From Deltaproteobacteria bacterium (GTDB lineage: Bacteria > Desulfobacterota > Syntrophorhabdia > Syntrophorhabdales > Syntrophorhabdaceae), in the NCBI GenBank assembly GCA_022711595.1, contig JAKLET010000021.1:1-64000 (forward strand): DNA of 64,000 nucleotides, read 5' to 3'. The stretch's first letter is position 1, and each line of letters starts with the position of its first letter. Positions 1 through 8,602 of this stretch are shown here, in pieces. Under the pieces are notes generated by a model. That model saw only the letters and a program-made list of their open reading frames with translations, was not told the DNA's origin and made no database searches. The position numbers and the translations under genes were made by a program.

Positions 1-2
1 TC

Positions 3-95
3 TACAACAGGCAGCGGACACAGGCACGGCTGGGATATCTATCCCCCGTTGCCTATGAACAGAAATATTACAGGGAGAGGATCACAGCGGCATGA
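3..95 (+). CDS. IS3-family transposase OrfB, 3' end only (partial)
   Basis: The first 30 codons of the window read YNRQRTQARLGYLSP-VAYE and continue to a TGA stop. The pattern YN..R.....LGYLSP..YE is the characteristic C-terminus of the DDE integrase-type transposase (OrfB) of IS3-family insertion sequences. The rest of the gene lies before the window, so it is not possible to tell whether the element is intact. I could not define its terminal inverted repeat in the bases after the stop. The remaining bases up to the next gene (96-218) hold no ORF, only a short AAACTTTC-type array just before position 219. Confidence 0.75.
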   Translation, partial: YNRQRTQARLGYLSPVAYEQKYYRERITAA

Positions 96-187
96 TTGTT
101 CATGTCCATTATTGACATCAGGGGTCACTGTTTCCATAGCTTGAATGGAAAGGCGAAAAACTCCCCACTCTTATAATCGCTTCACAA

Positions 188-218
188 ACTTTCAAACTTT
201 CAAACTCTTAAACTGTTT
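188..218. repeat. Period-8 AAACTTTC array next to a stop codon
   Basis: AAAC recurs every 8 bases (ACAAACTTTC AAACTTTC AAACTCTT AAACTG) immediately outside the stop codon of the TPR-CHAT gene. The sequence from about 176, ATCGCTTCACAAAC and onward, is closely matched on the opposite strand at 10212-10257. It is therefore a dispersed repeat rather than chance low complexity. Confidence 0.5.
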
Positions 219-3008
219 TTAGGGTTCTCCCATGTAGACGAAAGCTCCCCAGAAGAAGGGGTTGGTGGTGCCGTGGCGTTTTTTTACTTCTGCGAGTTCC
301 GTGAGGACGGCTTGCCTCAGGGCCTCGGGCCTTTTCATTTTTTTCACCAGGATGTTGGTGTAGAAATTGACCATGAGTTCCTTCGTTTCCCTGTCGGGGA
401 CGCTCCACATGGACATGACGAGGCCCTTCGTTCCCGCCTGGGTGAAGGCGCGCCGCAGGCCGAACACACCTTCGCCGTTCTTTATATCCCCGAGCCCTGT
501 TTCACAGGCTGACAGGACAACAAGGTCAGTGCCGTGAAGCCTGAGCGAAAGGATCTTCTCGGCGGTCACAAGCCCTTCATCACTCCCCGACCTTATTGAT
601 CTGTTAACACCTGCGAGGACGATCCCCGATCTTATCAGCGGGTCCTCGTAAGGTGTTTTTTTATTCTCATCCAGGAGGTCCTGGTCGGTCAGGAAGAAGC
701 CGTGGGTGGCAAGGTGGAGGATCACCGGATTCGCGTATCCCATGAGGACCTCTTCGAGGGCATCCTTGCCTGTGTAGAGGGACGCGTTCTTCATGCCCAG
801 CAGTGCGGCGATGGACTCCGCCTCCTCCCTTGTGCCGGGCAGGGGAGAAAAGCCCTGTATCGACATATCCCGGGAGCGGGTGGTGGAAGATCCTTTCCCG
901 GAAGAGATCATGCCGAGCCTGGACAGTGACGACTTGACTCCGGCCTCGTCGAGGTCGTAATCGGGGTCGCCGATGATAAGCGGTTTTGACGGTTTACCCT
1001 TTACCATGCCGAAGCCGAGGATGTCCCTGCCGGTGCCGAGGTAATTGAAGGTGTAGTCCTCTATCAGGTAACGGCCGTCGGGGCCCTTAAGCACCTCGAA
1101 TGGGATGATGTTCAGGTTCCCGTCGGGGGACAGGTAGATGTCCTTTGTGCCTTTCAGGTCATTCACAAGGGGAAGGAAGATCCGGTCATAGAGCTTCCCG
1201 GAGATGCGCGATGCCTCTTTCCCACCGGGGTCTCCCTGGTAGTTGCCGATGTTCCTTTTGAACTCCCCGATGAGGCGGTCTGTTTCGCCGGCATCACCCA
1301 GGTCGATGAGCGAGGTATCCGAAGCGTCCCCGGACAGAAGAATGAAGGCATAGTAGCGGGGGGAGGCCCACTTTCTTTCGCGGCCCTTTGCTGTGAAGTT
1401 GAACGTGGGGAGCTTTATGAAGTCTATGAGGGCGCTTCCTTTCGGTAAGGCCGCGGCCACTTGCTTCGTGTCCGCCTTTGCCGTCTTTTTTGTTCTGGCG
1501 AAAGCGTTGCTCAATTTACTGAGTTCTGCCTCAAGCCGCTCTTTCTGTGACCCCAGTTCTCCGATATTTTTCCGGTAGGCCTCGGGGCCTTCACTGCCGG
1601 GACCGGAGAAGGTGAGCTTTGATAACTGTGATCTCACCCTGGCCAATTCCTGGAATTTCCTTTGCACTTCAGGGTCATCAGAGAAGACAAGGGCATCCAG
1701 GAATCTCTTCTGGGCCTCCAGGACAACACCTTTCCTCTGGAGCCAGACCGTGAAGGCCTTTTCGATAATGTCCTTTTTGTCCTTCATGTGCCGGCTGACG
1801 AAGGAGAGGAAAACGTAGAGGTCGTTCTCCTTCGTCGCAAGGAATTTCATCTTCTGGTTCTCGGAGGTGAAGCCCATCACCTGGTCGATGAGCCCTGTGT
1901 CAATGCTCTGGGCGCGAAGCATAAGGGGGAGGGCCTCAGCGTACCTGCCGGTCGCGGCGTAAAGCAGGGCCAGGTTGATGAGGGGATTTTCGGGGGTTGA
2001 GGTCTTTTCCCAGATCACGAGGGAACGCTTGTAGAGCGGCTCCGCCTTCGCGTAGTCACCCATTGATCTATAGAGCGCGGCCAGGTTATTGAGGGAAGTC
2101 GCGGTATAAGGGTGGTCGGGTCCGAGCATCTTTTCCCAGATCACGAGGGAACGTTTGTAGAGCGGCTCCGCCTTCGCGAGGTTGCCCGTGTTTCTATAGA
2201 ACAGCGCGAGATTGTTAAGGGACTGGGCGGTATCGCGATGGTCGGGGCCAAGAGCCTTCTCCCTGATCGCGAGGGAGCGTATGAAGAGCGGCTCCGCCTT
2301 CGCGTAGTCACCCATGTCATTGTAGAGCATGGCCAGATTATTGAGCGAGGTCGCCGTTTCTGGATGATCAGGGCCGAGGGCCTTTTCCTTTATCGCAAGG
2401 GAACGTTTGTAGAGCGGCTCCGCCTTCGCGTAATCGCCTATGGCATCATAGAGCAGGGCCAGGTTATTCAGCGAAATTGCGGTTGAAGGGTGGTCGGGGC
2501 CGAGGGTCTTTTCCTTTATCGCGAGGGAACGTTTGTAGAGCGGCTCCGCCTTCGCGTAGTCGCCCATGGCAGCGTATAGCCGGGCCAGGTTGTTCAGTGA
2601 AATTGCGGTTGATGGATGATCAGGGCCAAGGGCCTTTTCCTTTATCTCGATCGCGCGCCGGTGCAGGGGCACCGCCTTCGCGTAGTCGCCCATGCTGCGG
2701 TAGAGTTCAGCCAGGTTGTTCAGCGCGGTCGCGGTGTTGGGGTGTTCGGGGCCAAGGGACCTCTCGCAGATCGCCAGTATCTCCTTTGCCGCGGGCAGGG
2801 CTTCAAGGTAACGGCCTTCCCTGTATAATTGGTTGTATTGCCCGATCAGCCTGTTCACATCCTCGTTCGATTGCGAAGCAGACGGCAGGGGAAGAAAGAG
2901 CACGGAAATAAAGAAGATGATCGACACCAGAAGGAGTTTATCGTTTACAATAACCCCTGGGGTCAGGTCTTGTATTTGATCATTTTCAGGATATCCCCAA
3001 TAAGCCAT
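219..3008 (-). CDS. Secreted or anchored TPR-CHAT domain protein
   Basis: A protein of 929 residues. An N-terminal hydrophobic segment (about residues 22-40, LLLVSIIFFISVLFLPLP) looks like a signal peptide or anchor. It is followed by about seven tetratricopeptide units of the kinesin-light-chain type (roughly residues 70-360), with a 42-residue repeat built on LNNLA.LY...GDYAKAEPLYKRSL. A helical linker leads to a C-terminal CHAT domain with the caspase-like dyad: His769 in HLATHGFF and Cys835 in VLSACETG. CHAT domains are caspase/separase-clan peptidases; the substrate here is unknown. The ATG at 3008 was chosen because GGAAAGG lies 5 nt upstream; an ATG at 3038 lacks a ribosome site. Codons 10-18 are encoded by a copy of the 28-bp dispersed repeat (2957-2984), so the extreme N-terminus is probably acquired. 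No Cas or other obvious partner gene lies beside it. Confidence 0.85.
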   Translation of the reverse strand: MAYWGYPENDQIQDLTPGVIVNDKLLLVSIIFFISVLFLPLPSASQSNEDVNRLIGQYNQLYREGRYLEALPAAKEILAICERSLGPEHPNTATALNNLAELYRSMGDYAKAVPLHRRAIEIKEKALGPDHPSTAISLNNLARLYAAMGDYAKAEPLYKRSLAIKEKTLGPDHPSTAISLNNLALLYDAIGDYAKAEPLYKRSLAIKEKALGPDHPETATSLNNLAMLYNDMGDYAKAEPLFIRSLAIREKALGPDHRDTAQSLNNLALFYRNTGNLAKAEPLYKRSLVIWEKMLGPDHPYTATSLNNLAALYRSMGDYAKAEPLYKRSLVIWEKTSTPENPLINLALLYAATGRYAEALPLMLRAQSIDTGLIDQVMGFTSENQKMKFLATKENDLYVFLSFVSRHMKDKKDIIEKAFTVWLQRKGVVLEAQKRFLDALVFSDDPEVQRKFQELARVRSQLSKLTFSGPGSEGPEAYRKNIGELGSQKERLEAELSKLSNAFARTKKTAKADTKQVAAALPKGSALIDFIKLPTFNFTAKGRERKWASPRYYAFILLSGDASDTSLIDLGDAGETDRLIGEFKRNIGNYQGDPGGKEASRISGKLYDRIFLPLVNDLKGTKDIYLSPDGNLNIIPFEVLKGPDGRYLIEDYTFNYLGTGRDILGFGMVKGKPSKPLIIGDPDYDLDEAGVKSSLSRLGMISSGKGSSTTRSRDMSIQGFSPLPGTREEAESIAALLGMKNASLYTGKDALEEVLMGYANPVILHLATHGFFLTDQDLLDENKKTPYEDPLIRSGIVLAGVNRSIRSGSDEGLVTAEKILSLRLHGTDLVVLSACETGLGDIKNGEGVFGLRRAFTQAGTKGLVMSMWSVPDRETKELMVNFYTNILVKKMKRPEALRQAVLTELAEVKKRHGTTNPFFWGAFVYMGEP
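2957..2984 (+). repeat. Solo copy of the RAYT-associated 28-bp repeat
   Basis: A perfect copy of the 28-bp terminal repeat of the transposase element at 8640-9557, starting CTGGGGTCAGG and ending TTTGATCATT. No inverted partner is visible nearby. It lies inside the 5' coding part of the TPR-CHAT gene, just before the signal-peptide codons. Confidence 0.9.
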
Positions 3009-3080
3009 ACAAACCTTTCCATCGCAGATAAACAGCATACATCAGACGTAACATATTTTGCCGTTAGCCAGACAAACCAG

Positions 3081-3119
3081 AAAAGCTGTTCCGAAGCCCA
3101 ATTCGGAACAGCTTTTTTA
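3081..3119. terminator. Bidirectional intrinsic terminator
   Basis: A perfect 15-bp inverted repeat (AAAAGCTGTTCCGAA at 3081-3095, its complement at 3102-3116) with a 6-nt loop. It has a T run on both strands. It begins directly after the stop codon of the YdcF-like gene on the minus strand and would insulate it from the TPR-CHAT gene. Confidence 0.9.
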
Positions 3120-3893
3120 TCGGACGCGAGACCAGATCATGCCCATGTGTTCGTGGATGACCAGTTCCATCTTTCCCAGCGAGCCGGCACTTGGAAAGAT
3201 GGTGACGGGATCGAACTGCGGGAGTTTATAAACGATGTAACCGGTTGGCGCGGGGATCGGGTCCATGCCTTCTTTGCGGAAAAGGGCCATCGACCTTGGC
3301 ATGTGGAAGGCTGAGGTGACGAGAATGAACTGACCGCGGCCAATGATGCCCGAGATCATTTTCGCCTGGCTTGCCGTATCGAGGGACTTGCTGTCAATGA
3401 CGATGTCGCTCTCTTTTATCCCCATCAACAGGGCTGTCTTCGCAAGTGTTTCAGCCTCTGGTGTTTGGGATGATGCGGCGCCGCCCGATAGAAGGAGCTT
3501 TGAACCCGGGAGCTTACGATGGAGATCTATCCCTTCCAGGAGGCGCACCAGGGACGCCGGAGCAAGCTGGTTGGAAAATGGCAAGCGCGGATCGGAAATG
3601 TTGCCGCCCCCCAGCACAACGATCCATTTGATGTCGCTGATCTGTTGAATGTTTTTAACATCGAGCAGGGGCGGATAACGGTTTTCGAGAGACATGAGCA
3701 GATGGTCGGCCAGCGGCCCAAAGCCGGCCAACAGGAGCAGGCACGTTCCCATGGTAACAAGAATCTTGCCCAGGGTTTGTCTCCTGGTCTTCCACAGGAG
3801 CACCAGGCCGATCACCATCAGGATCAACACCAGGGGCAAGGGCAAAAGAAAGAAGGAAATAATCTTTTTTATGAAGAATAATACAGTGCCCAT
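3117..3893 (-). CDS. YdcF/SanA/ElyC-like DUF218 membrane protein
   Basis: A protein of 258 residues from the chosen ATG, which has GGGG 5 nt upstream; an in-frame ATG at 3929 has no ribosome site. Two N-terminal membrane segments (about residues 8-30 and 40-58) precede a periplasmic DUF218 domain. The domain starts with IVVLGGG and contains LLLSGGAA and the ILVTSAFHMPRS motif. E. coli homologues (SanA, ElyC/YcbC) affect envelope integrity and lipid-carrier or peptidoglycan metabolism, and the enzymatic activity is unsettled for most of the family. It is monocistronic and ends in the strong hairpin at 3081-3119. Confidence 0.85.
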   Translation of the reverse strand: MGTVLFFIKKIISFFLLPLPLVLILMVIGLVLLWKTRRQTLGKILVTMGTCLLLLAGFGPLADHLLMSLENRYPPLLDVKNIQQISDIKWIVVLGGGNISDPRLPFSNQLAPASLVRLLEGIDLHRKLPGSKLLLSGGAASSQTPEAETLAKTALLMGIKESDIVIDSKSLDTASQAKMISGIIGRGQFILVTSAFHMPRSMALFRKEGMDPIPAPTGYIVYKLPQFDPVTIFPSAGSLGKMELVIHEHMGMIWSRVR

Positions 3894-4010
3894 AAGCGCC
3901 CCGGATTTGCCCCCTGTCTTTTCATTCAAACTAAATTATTGCAAATACCTTGATGTAATAAGACAAATATTACTACACAACGCAGAAATTATCATTTCTA
4001 TTATTAACCC

Positions 4011-4173
4011 CTGGGGTCAGGTCTTGTATTTGATCATTATGAAGAAGGCCTGGTCCAGAAATACTCCCCCGCATATCCCCGCGTCCATCTGTGTTGATCT
4101 GTGACGGAGATGACCTTTCCCTGGAACTGCTGTAAGTATTTTAAAAATGATCAAATACAAGACCTGACCCCAG
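4011..4173. mobile_element. Non-autonomous MITE-like element with 28-bp inverted ends
   Basis: The 28-bp repeat at 4011-4038 and its exact reverse complement at 4146-4173 bracket 107 bp of unrelated sequence. The termini are identical to those of the RAYT element at 8640-9557, so this is probably a passively mobilised derivative. It occupies most of the gap between the YdcF-like gene (start near 3893) and the ankyrin gene; the rest (3894-4010) is A+T-rich with no recognised signal. Confidence 0.85.
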
Positions 4174-4192
4174 CTTTTTTTATTATGTTTGG

Positions 4193-4220
4193 TTGACAGA
4201 ATCTTTTTGACTGATATGCT
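4193..4220 (+). promoter_or_regulatory. Sigma-70-type promoter of the ankyrin gene
   Basis: TTGACA at 4193-4198, a 16-bp spacer and TATGCT at 4215-4220, about 50 bp before the ankyrin ATG. It begins 19 bp past the right end of the 163-bp repeat element. Confidence 0.6.
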
Positions 4221-4276
4221 TTTTATATAGACGTTTTCGAATACCATGTAAACAACTAAGGGAAAGGAGATGCCGC

Positions 4277-4909
4277 ATGGTCGAGTTGGTTGCTGACAAG
4301 TACGAAGGTGAGGGGAGCTCGGCTGAGAACACGCAGAAAAAAGGGGGGGTTCAGATACAGAGGGACGTGTACGGCAACACGCCGTTGCACAAGGCCTGCC
4401 AGGCAGGCAACGAGGACGAGGCCCGCGCATTGCTGAAGGCGAATGCCGACGTCCACGACTTCAATATGCTTGATTTCACACCGCTGCATGTTGCCGGCAG
4501 GTACGGCAACTCGGATATTATCAGGCTGCTGATAACCCATGGTGCTGATCCCAATGTCCGCAACAAGCTGGGCAACACACCGCTCCACCTGGCGAGCTCG
4601 ACCGGCCGTATAGATGCCATCAAGACGCTGATTGAGATGGGCGCCGACGTGAACGCCTGCATGGGGGACGGCAAAACCCCGCTGCACCTGGCATATATGA
4701 ACAACCACGCCGGGGCTGTGCGCCTGCTCATGGAGCTTGGCGCGAACATCAAGATAAGGAACGATGACGGCTTCTCACCGCTGGACATGGTGCTGAAGCT
4801 TCCCGATGATGACCCGAAAAAAGAAAAGATGCTGAACATCTTCAGGGAGCTTGCCACGGAGGTGGTGCTCGAGAAGATAGTCGGTTTAAAGAAACCATTC
4901 GGGGCCTGA
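4277..4909 (+). CDS. Ankyrin-repeat protein
   Basis: A protein of 210 residues with no signal peptide or membrane segment, so probably cytoplasmic. About four ankyrin repeats span residues 30-175, each with the G.TPLH.A....... A..LL..GAD.N pattern (YGNTPLHKACQAG, DFTPLHVAGRYG, LGNTPLHLASSTG, DGKTPLHLAYMNN), ending in a capping repeat. Ankyrin arrays bind proteins; nothing here identifies the partner. GGAAAGGAG lies upstream; an ATG at 4270 in another frame is not used. It is flanked on both sides by repeat elements, so it sits in an island of mobile DNA. Confidence 0.9.
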   Translation: MVELVADKYEGEGSSAENTQKKGGVQIQRDVYGNTPLHKACQAGNEDEARALLKANADVHDFNMLDFTPLHVAGRYGNSDIIRLLITHGADPNVRNKLGNTPLHLASSTGRIDAIKTLIEMGADVNACMGDGKTPLHLAYMNNHAGAVRLLMELGANIKIRNDDGFSPLDMVLKLPDDDPKKEKMLNIFRELATEVVLEKIVGLKKPFGA

Positions 4910-4935
4910 CGGCTAAAAAAGTTTCAGAAAACCCC

Positions 4936-5143
4936 CTGGGGTCGGGGACCGTTGCCTTTTGTATTCTGCCTCGATGCTGCCGCTTATTGACCCTGGCAAG
5001 CTTCGAGACCAAGAAGTGAAGGTTTTCTTCCCGTTCTCCGTGGGCTCCTGTAAGGAGCGATAGCGATCCTGCCAGATGTGAGAGGTGACAGACAAGCCTT
5101 TCCAATTATGTGAAAAATGATCAAATACAAGACCTGACCCCAG
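4936..5143. mobile_element. Degenerate MITE-like element
   Basis: The right end (5116-5143) is a perfect inverted copy of the 28-bp RAYT repeat. The left end keeps only CTGGGGTC (4936-4943) before diverging to GGGGACCGTTGCC. About 208 bp in total, it fills most of the gap between the ankyrin and chemoreceptor genes. It is probably an older or hybrid relative of the element at 4011-4173. Confidence 0.65.
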
Positions 5144-5268
5144 CATTAATTCAATATTATTAAGTTATTTATTTATGTGCCGAATATATTTACGTGCAGA
5201 TTTTCCTGCTTACTGCGGGGCTATGTATAGAGTGGGCCGCATGATACCGCGGCCAGAGGAGTAGGGCA

Positions 5269-6927
5269 ATGCTTAACAATCAGAGTATTTCAAAGAAGCT
5301 TTTCATTATCATCTCGGTGGTGCTCATCATATCGATAGGTATCGTATGCGCGTTCTGTGTTTTTAAGATGTCGGGACTTGCAGATTCGATCACAGATATA
5401 ACACTGGGCAAGAAGCTTGACGGGGACGCAAAATCAGCGCACTTTTACCTGGAAAAATACTTCGGTAAGCTGGAGCTTAAAGGCGGAACATTAGTGGACA
5501 AGGACGGCAACTCCATCGACGGAAAAAACGAAATGGTTGATGCCATTTTAAATGATCTTGGCGATACGGCGACCATCTTTGTAAAAGAAGGCGATGATTT
5601 CAAGAGGATCGTCACGAATGTGAAGAAGCCTGACGGGTCCCGCGCGGCGGGCACCATGCTTGGCAAAGACAGCGCCGCATACCCCGGTATCATGCGGGGC
5701 AGCTCATACGCGGGCGACGCAAACATACTCGGTAAACCGTATCTTACAAGCTATGCGCCGCTCAAAGGGGCAGACGGAAATGTCATAGGCATCCTTTATA
5801 TCGGGATCCCCAAGGAACAGGCGCATCTTCTGGCATCCCGGAGCGTCAGGAACACCCTTATCCTGAGTTCCATCATAGGCATTGTTATCACGGCGATCTT
5901 TGTGTTCCTCTCAATAGTGGTTTTCAGAAAGGTTGTGGTAGCGCCCATCTCACGCATGGTCGAAGCGCTCAAGGATATCGCCGAGGGTGACGGGGACATC
6001 ACAAAAAGGATAGAAGTGTCGTCGCAGGACGAGATAGGCGAGATGGGGACGCACTACAATACGTTCGTGGAAAAGCTCCACAGCACCATAGAGATCGTTG
6101 CGAGGGACAGCGGCACGATAGCCGGCGCCGCGGAGAACCTGGATGCCGACTCAAAAGAGATGACCAGGAAAGTGGAAAAAACGCTTGAACAGGCGAATTC
6201 ACTCGCTACCGCCACGGAAGAGATGTCCAAGACAACGTCGGAGATAGCGCAAAACTGCGTGGTTGCAGCGGGAAGTTCAGAAAAGACCAGTGAAGCGGCC
6301 ACTTACGGGGAAACTGTCATAAAAGATACCATTGGGGCCATGGACAGGATAAGCGAGATGGTCAGGGCCTCGGCGGCCACCGTTGAAAACCTCGGCAGTC
6401 AGTCTGAGGAGATCGGGAAGGTGGTGGACCTTATAAACGACATAGCTGACCAGACGAACCTTCTCGCGCTCAACGCCGCCATTGAAGCGGCCCGTGCCGG
6501 TGAACACGGCAGAGGTTTTGCCGTTGTGGCAGACGAAGTGCGCAAGCTCGCAGAAAAAACAGGTGAGGCGACAAATGATATAAAGCTGAGCGTGGATGCC
6601 ATACGGAATCAAGTGGGAAAAACGGTGGAAACGATCGAGAAAGGCGTGACCGAGGTTGAAGTGGGCGCCAATGATGTAAAGAAGCTTGAAGTAAGTTTCA
6701 AGAACATGTTCGAGCAGATCAACAATGTGACAGAGCAGCTCCGTCAGATAGCGGTGGCATCGGAGGAGCAGGCCATGGCAACAAATGAAATTTCGAGCAA
6801 TATCAACGAAATATACACTGCGGTACAGGAGATGGCCAACAAAATTGAAGGAAATGCCATGGCCTCATCGCAATTTGCGGGCCTTTCCAATGAACTCCAG
6901 GGATTGACAAGGCAGTTTAAACTATAG
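5269..6927 (+). CDS. Methyl-accepting chemotaxis protein
   Basis: A 552-residue chemoreceptor. TM1 is at residues 11-33 and TM2 at about 195-217. The periplasmic domain between them (about 160 residues, with [28 protein letters not shown] and [16 protein letters not shown]) fits a single Cache (sCache) ligand-binding fold. A HAMP domain follows TM2 and then the long antiparallel signalling coiled coil, whose tip carries the diagnostic [19 protein letters not shown] hairpin that contacts CheA/CheW. No C-terminal CheR-tethering pentapeptide is seen. GAGGAG precedes the ATG. No che gene lies in the window, so it is an orphan receptor. The ligand is unknown; sCache_3-type domains often bind small organic acids. 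Confidence 0.95.
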   Translation: MLNNQSISKKLFIIISVVLIISIGIVCAFCVFKMSGLADSITDITLGKKLDGDAKSAHFYLEKYFGKLELKGGTLVDKDGNSIDGKNEMVDAILNDLGDTATIFVKEGDDFKRIVTNVKKPDGSRAAGTMLGKDSAAYPGIMRGSSYAGDANILGKPYLTSYAPLKGADGNVIGILYIGIPKEQAHLLASRSVRNTLILSSIIGIVITAIFVFLSIVVFRKVVVAPISRMVEALKDIAEGDGDITKRIEVSSQDEIGEMGTHYNTFVEKLHSTIEIVARDSGTIAGAAENLDADSKEMTRKVEKTLEQANSLATATEEMSKTTSEIAQNCVVAAGSSEKTSEAATYGETVIKDTIGAMDRISEMVRASAATVENLGSQSEEIGKVVDLINDIADQTNLLALNAAIEAARAGEHGRGFAVVADEVRKLAEKTGEATNDIKLSVDAIRNQVGKTVETIEKGVTEVEVGANDVKKLEVSFKNMFEQINNVTEQLRQIAVASEEQAMATNEISSNINEIYTAVQEMANKIEGNAMASSQFAGLSNELQGLTRQFKL

Positions 6928-6972
6928 AAATCCCTGAAACTGCTGTAAGGGCTGAAACGCTGGAGCTGTTCT

Positions 6973-8016
6973 TTATTCCAGATATTCGATCCGTGACGGG
7001 CCGATGGTGATGACACGGTCACCGGGATCTATCTGCGTCATCTTTGACGGATTCAGATCGATCCCCTTCGAGGTAGCTGCGCCAAGAGCTATGTGGCCTT
7101 TCTCCCGGCATTTTTCGACAAGTTCGCCGAATGTTCTTTTCTGTTTTGCAACGATAAAATAAAACTGCTGCCCGCCCTTGATGCTGAGAAGGTCTTCGAT
7201 GACCTCCTGAACCCCGGGATTGAGCAGTTCCTGACTGAGAAAATGCGAGCCGAACCGGGAGGTGCAAACGACCTTATCGCAGCCCGCCTTCTTCAGCAGC
7301 TCTTCTGAGGCAGGATCGACTATCTCCACGACGGTATTTACCTTCTGGCTCCTCCCCTCAATGGCGAGGGCTATGGTGACATTGAGATTATCAGAGCTGG
7401 TGAGCCCTTCATTCCTGCTCAATATCACCGCATGCCGCGCACTGTCGATGCAGGCCCTGTTCAACGTTTCGTCACGAACCGGGTTTCCCCTTACATAATG
7501 GACACCAAGCTTTACAAGTTCCGCAGGAAGCTCGTCGAGCCCTTCATCAACAAGCACCAGGGGTGTATGCTTTCCGATGGAGGGGTCAAGAAGAAGCTCT
7601 TCGATGAGACGAAGCAGTTTCGAGACTCCGGGGTAATTGAAAAAAACTATGTGGTCTTTCAGCGAGAAAGATGACATGCCTTTCATCTCCTTTGTCTGTG
7701 ATGTGACAAATGCTGCGGCTATGAGCGACAAGGCATAGCCGAGCAAACCAATGCCGAATGCCATAACGGGCCATCCTATCAGGAAACGCCCTCCGGAGGT
7801 TTTTGGAAAGAAATCGCCATACCCAACGGTCGTCATCGTCACGACGGTGTACCAGAGCCCGTCAAGCCACGTGATGTCAGGGTTTGCCGAAAGCTCGAAA
7901 TAGAGGAATCCCGTTGTTCCGTAGGCAAGGATGGCGACAATAAGTACGAGGATGCGAAGCGGCGCCGGTGGGTTCCGCATAAGATATTTAAAAAAATATT
8001 GCATCACGTGATACAT
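6973..8016 (-). CDS. Two-TM potassium channel with RCK (TrkA) domains
   Basis: A protein of 347 residues from the chosen start. TM1 is at about 21-40, the pore helix and K+ selectivity filter TVGYGD at 63-68, and TM2 at about 82-104. Cytoplasmic TrkA-N and TrkA-C (RCK) domains follow. The N-domain keeps a Rossmann-like order but its first glycine-rich loop reads NYPGVS. The family forms ligand- or nucleotide-gated K+ channels (MthK/Kch/GsuK type). The ATG at 8016 overlaps the stop of the upstream nuclease-like gene (TAATG) and has GAGG 11 nt upstream. An in-frame ATG at 8037 would overlap by 22 bp and has no ribosome site. Coupled translation with the nuclease-like gene is likely. Confidence 0.9.
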   Translation of the reverse strand: MYHVMQYFFKYLMRNPPAPLRILVLIVAILAYGTTGFLYFELSANPDITWLDGLWYTVVTMTTVGYGDFFPKTSGGRFLIGWPVMAFGIGLLGYALSLIAAAFVTSQTKEMKGMSSFSLKDHIVFFNYPGVSKLLRLIEELLLDPSIGKHTPLVLVDEGLDELPAELVKLGVHYVRGNPVRDETLNRACIDSARHAVILSRNEGLTSSDNLNVTIALAIEGRSQKVNTVVEIVDPASEELLKKAGCDKVVCTSRFGSHFLSQELLNPGVQEVIEDLLSIKGGQQFYFIVAKQKRTFGELVEKCREKGHIALGAATSKGIDLNPSKMTQIDPGDRVITIGPSRIEYLE

Positions 8017-8594
8017 TACCGGGTCTGCCTCTGCCATTCTTTAATAAGTGCCGTGGCGCGCTGAACGGCATCGTTGTTTGCCCATAGTCCGCGCTTTGCC
8101 GATCTCGCCGTCTCCTGCGCCTGCAGATACATGCTCATGGCCGGGAAGGGATAGACCGTATAGGCGATCACGAGACCGTCCTGGATCATTTTCAACCCCA
8201 CATCGTGGTCATCGACGTAAAGCGTTGCTATATAACGCCCGAAACGGTCTTTCGCTCCATTTTGCAGCATGATCCTTATCGGTTTGTTGCCGAGTGTTTG
8301 TTCGAGGGACCCAAAGGCCGCTTTTCCGTAGGGGGACACAACATCCTTTTCTATCTTGGCGTCGAAGGACTTGATCCCCAGTATCCTGACGTGGGCCGGG
8401 TTCTGCCCCTCCTGTGCGACGAGCACCGTATCCCCGTCGATGACGCGAACCAGGCTGACGATCGCGCCGTTTTCGATCTTGCCGTCTCTGCCCTGTATTT
8501 CCCGCTGCTGAACCGAGGCGCCAATACCAAAGAAGATCGATGAGCCGAAGAGAATAACAATAAACCCCCAGAAAAGTGCGGTAAGCCTACCCAT
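8016..8594 (-). CDS. Membrane-anchored thermonuclease-fold (SNase-like) protein
   Basis: A protein of 192 residues with an N-terminal membrane segment (about residues 6-26) and an exported staphylococcal-nuclease fold (VRVIDGDTVLV ... DRFGRYIATLYV ... AKRGLW). Aligned by eye to S. aureus nuclease, Arg35 and Arg87 are kept (Arg70, Arg120) and the DGDT aspartate is kept. However, the Ca2+ ligand Asp40 is replaced by Lys75 and the general base Glu43 by Asp78. It may therefore be weakly active, altered in metal use or catalytically dead. No Shine-Dalgarno sequence precedes the ATG, and the promoter at 8603-8630 would start the mRNA at or next to it. It is translated in tandem with the K+ channel. 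Confidence 0.85.
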   Translation of the reverse strand: MGRLTALFWGFIVILFGSSIFFGIGASVQQREIQGRDGKIENGAIVSLVRVIDGDTVLVAQEGQNPAHVRILGIKSFDAKIEKDVVSPYGKAAFGSLEQTLGNKPIRIMLQNGAKDRFGRYIATLYVDDHDVGLKMIQDGLVIAYTVYPFPAMSMYLQAQETARSAKRGLWANNDAVQRATALIKEWQRQTR

Positions 8595-8602
8595 CTACAG
8601 AT

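Noticed and set aside
1960-2760. Regularly spaced near-identical repeats resembling a CRISPR or satellite array
   Set aside because: The period is 126 bp (42 codons) and the sequence is coding: these are the TPR units of the CHAT protein.
219-3008. Csx29-like (CRISPR craspase) role for the TPR-CHAT protein
   Set aside because: No Cas7-11, sigma partner or CRISPR array in the window, and this protein appears to be exported.
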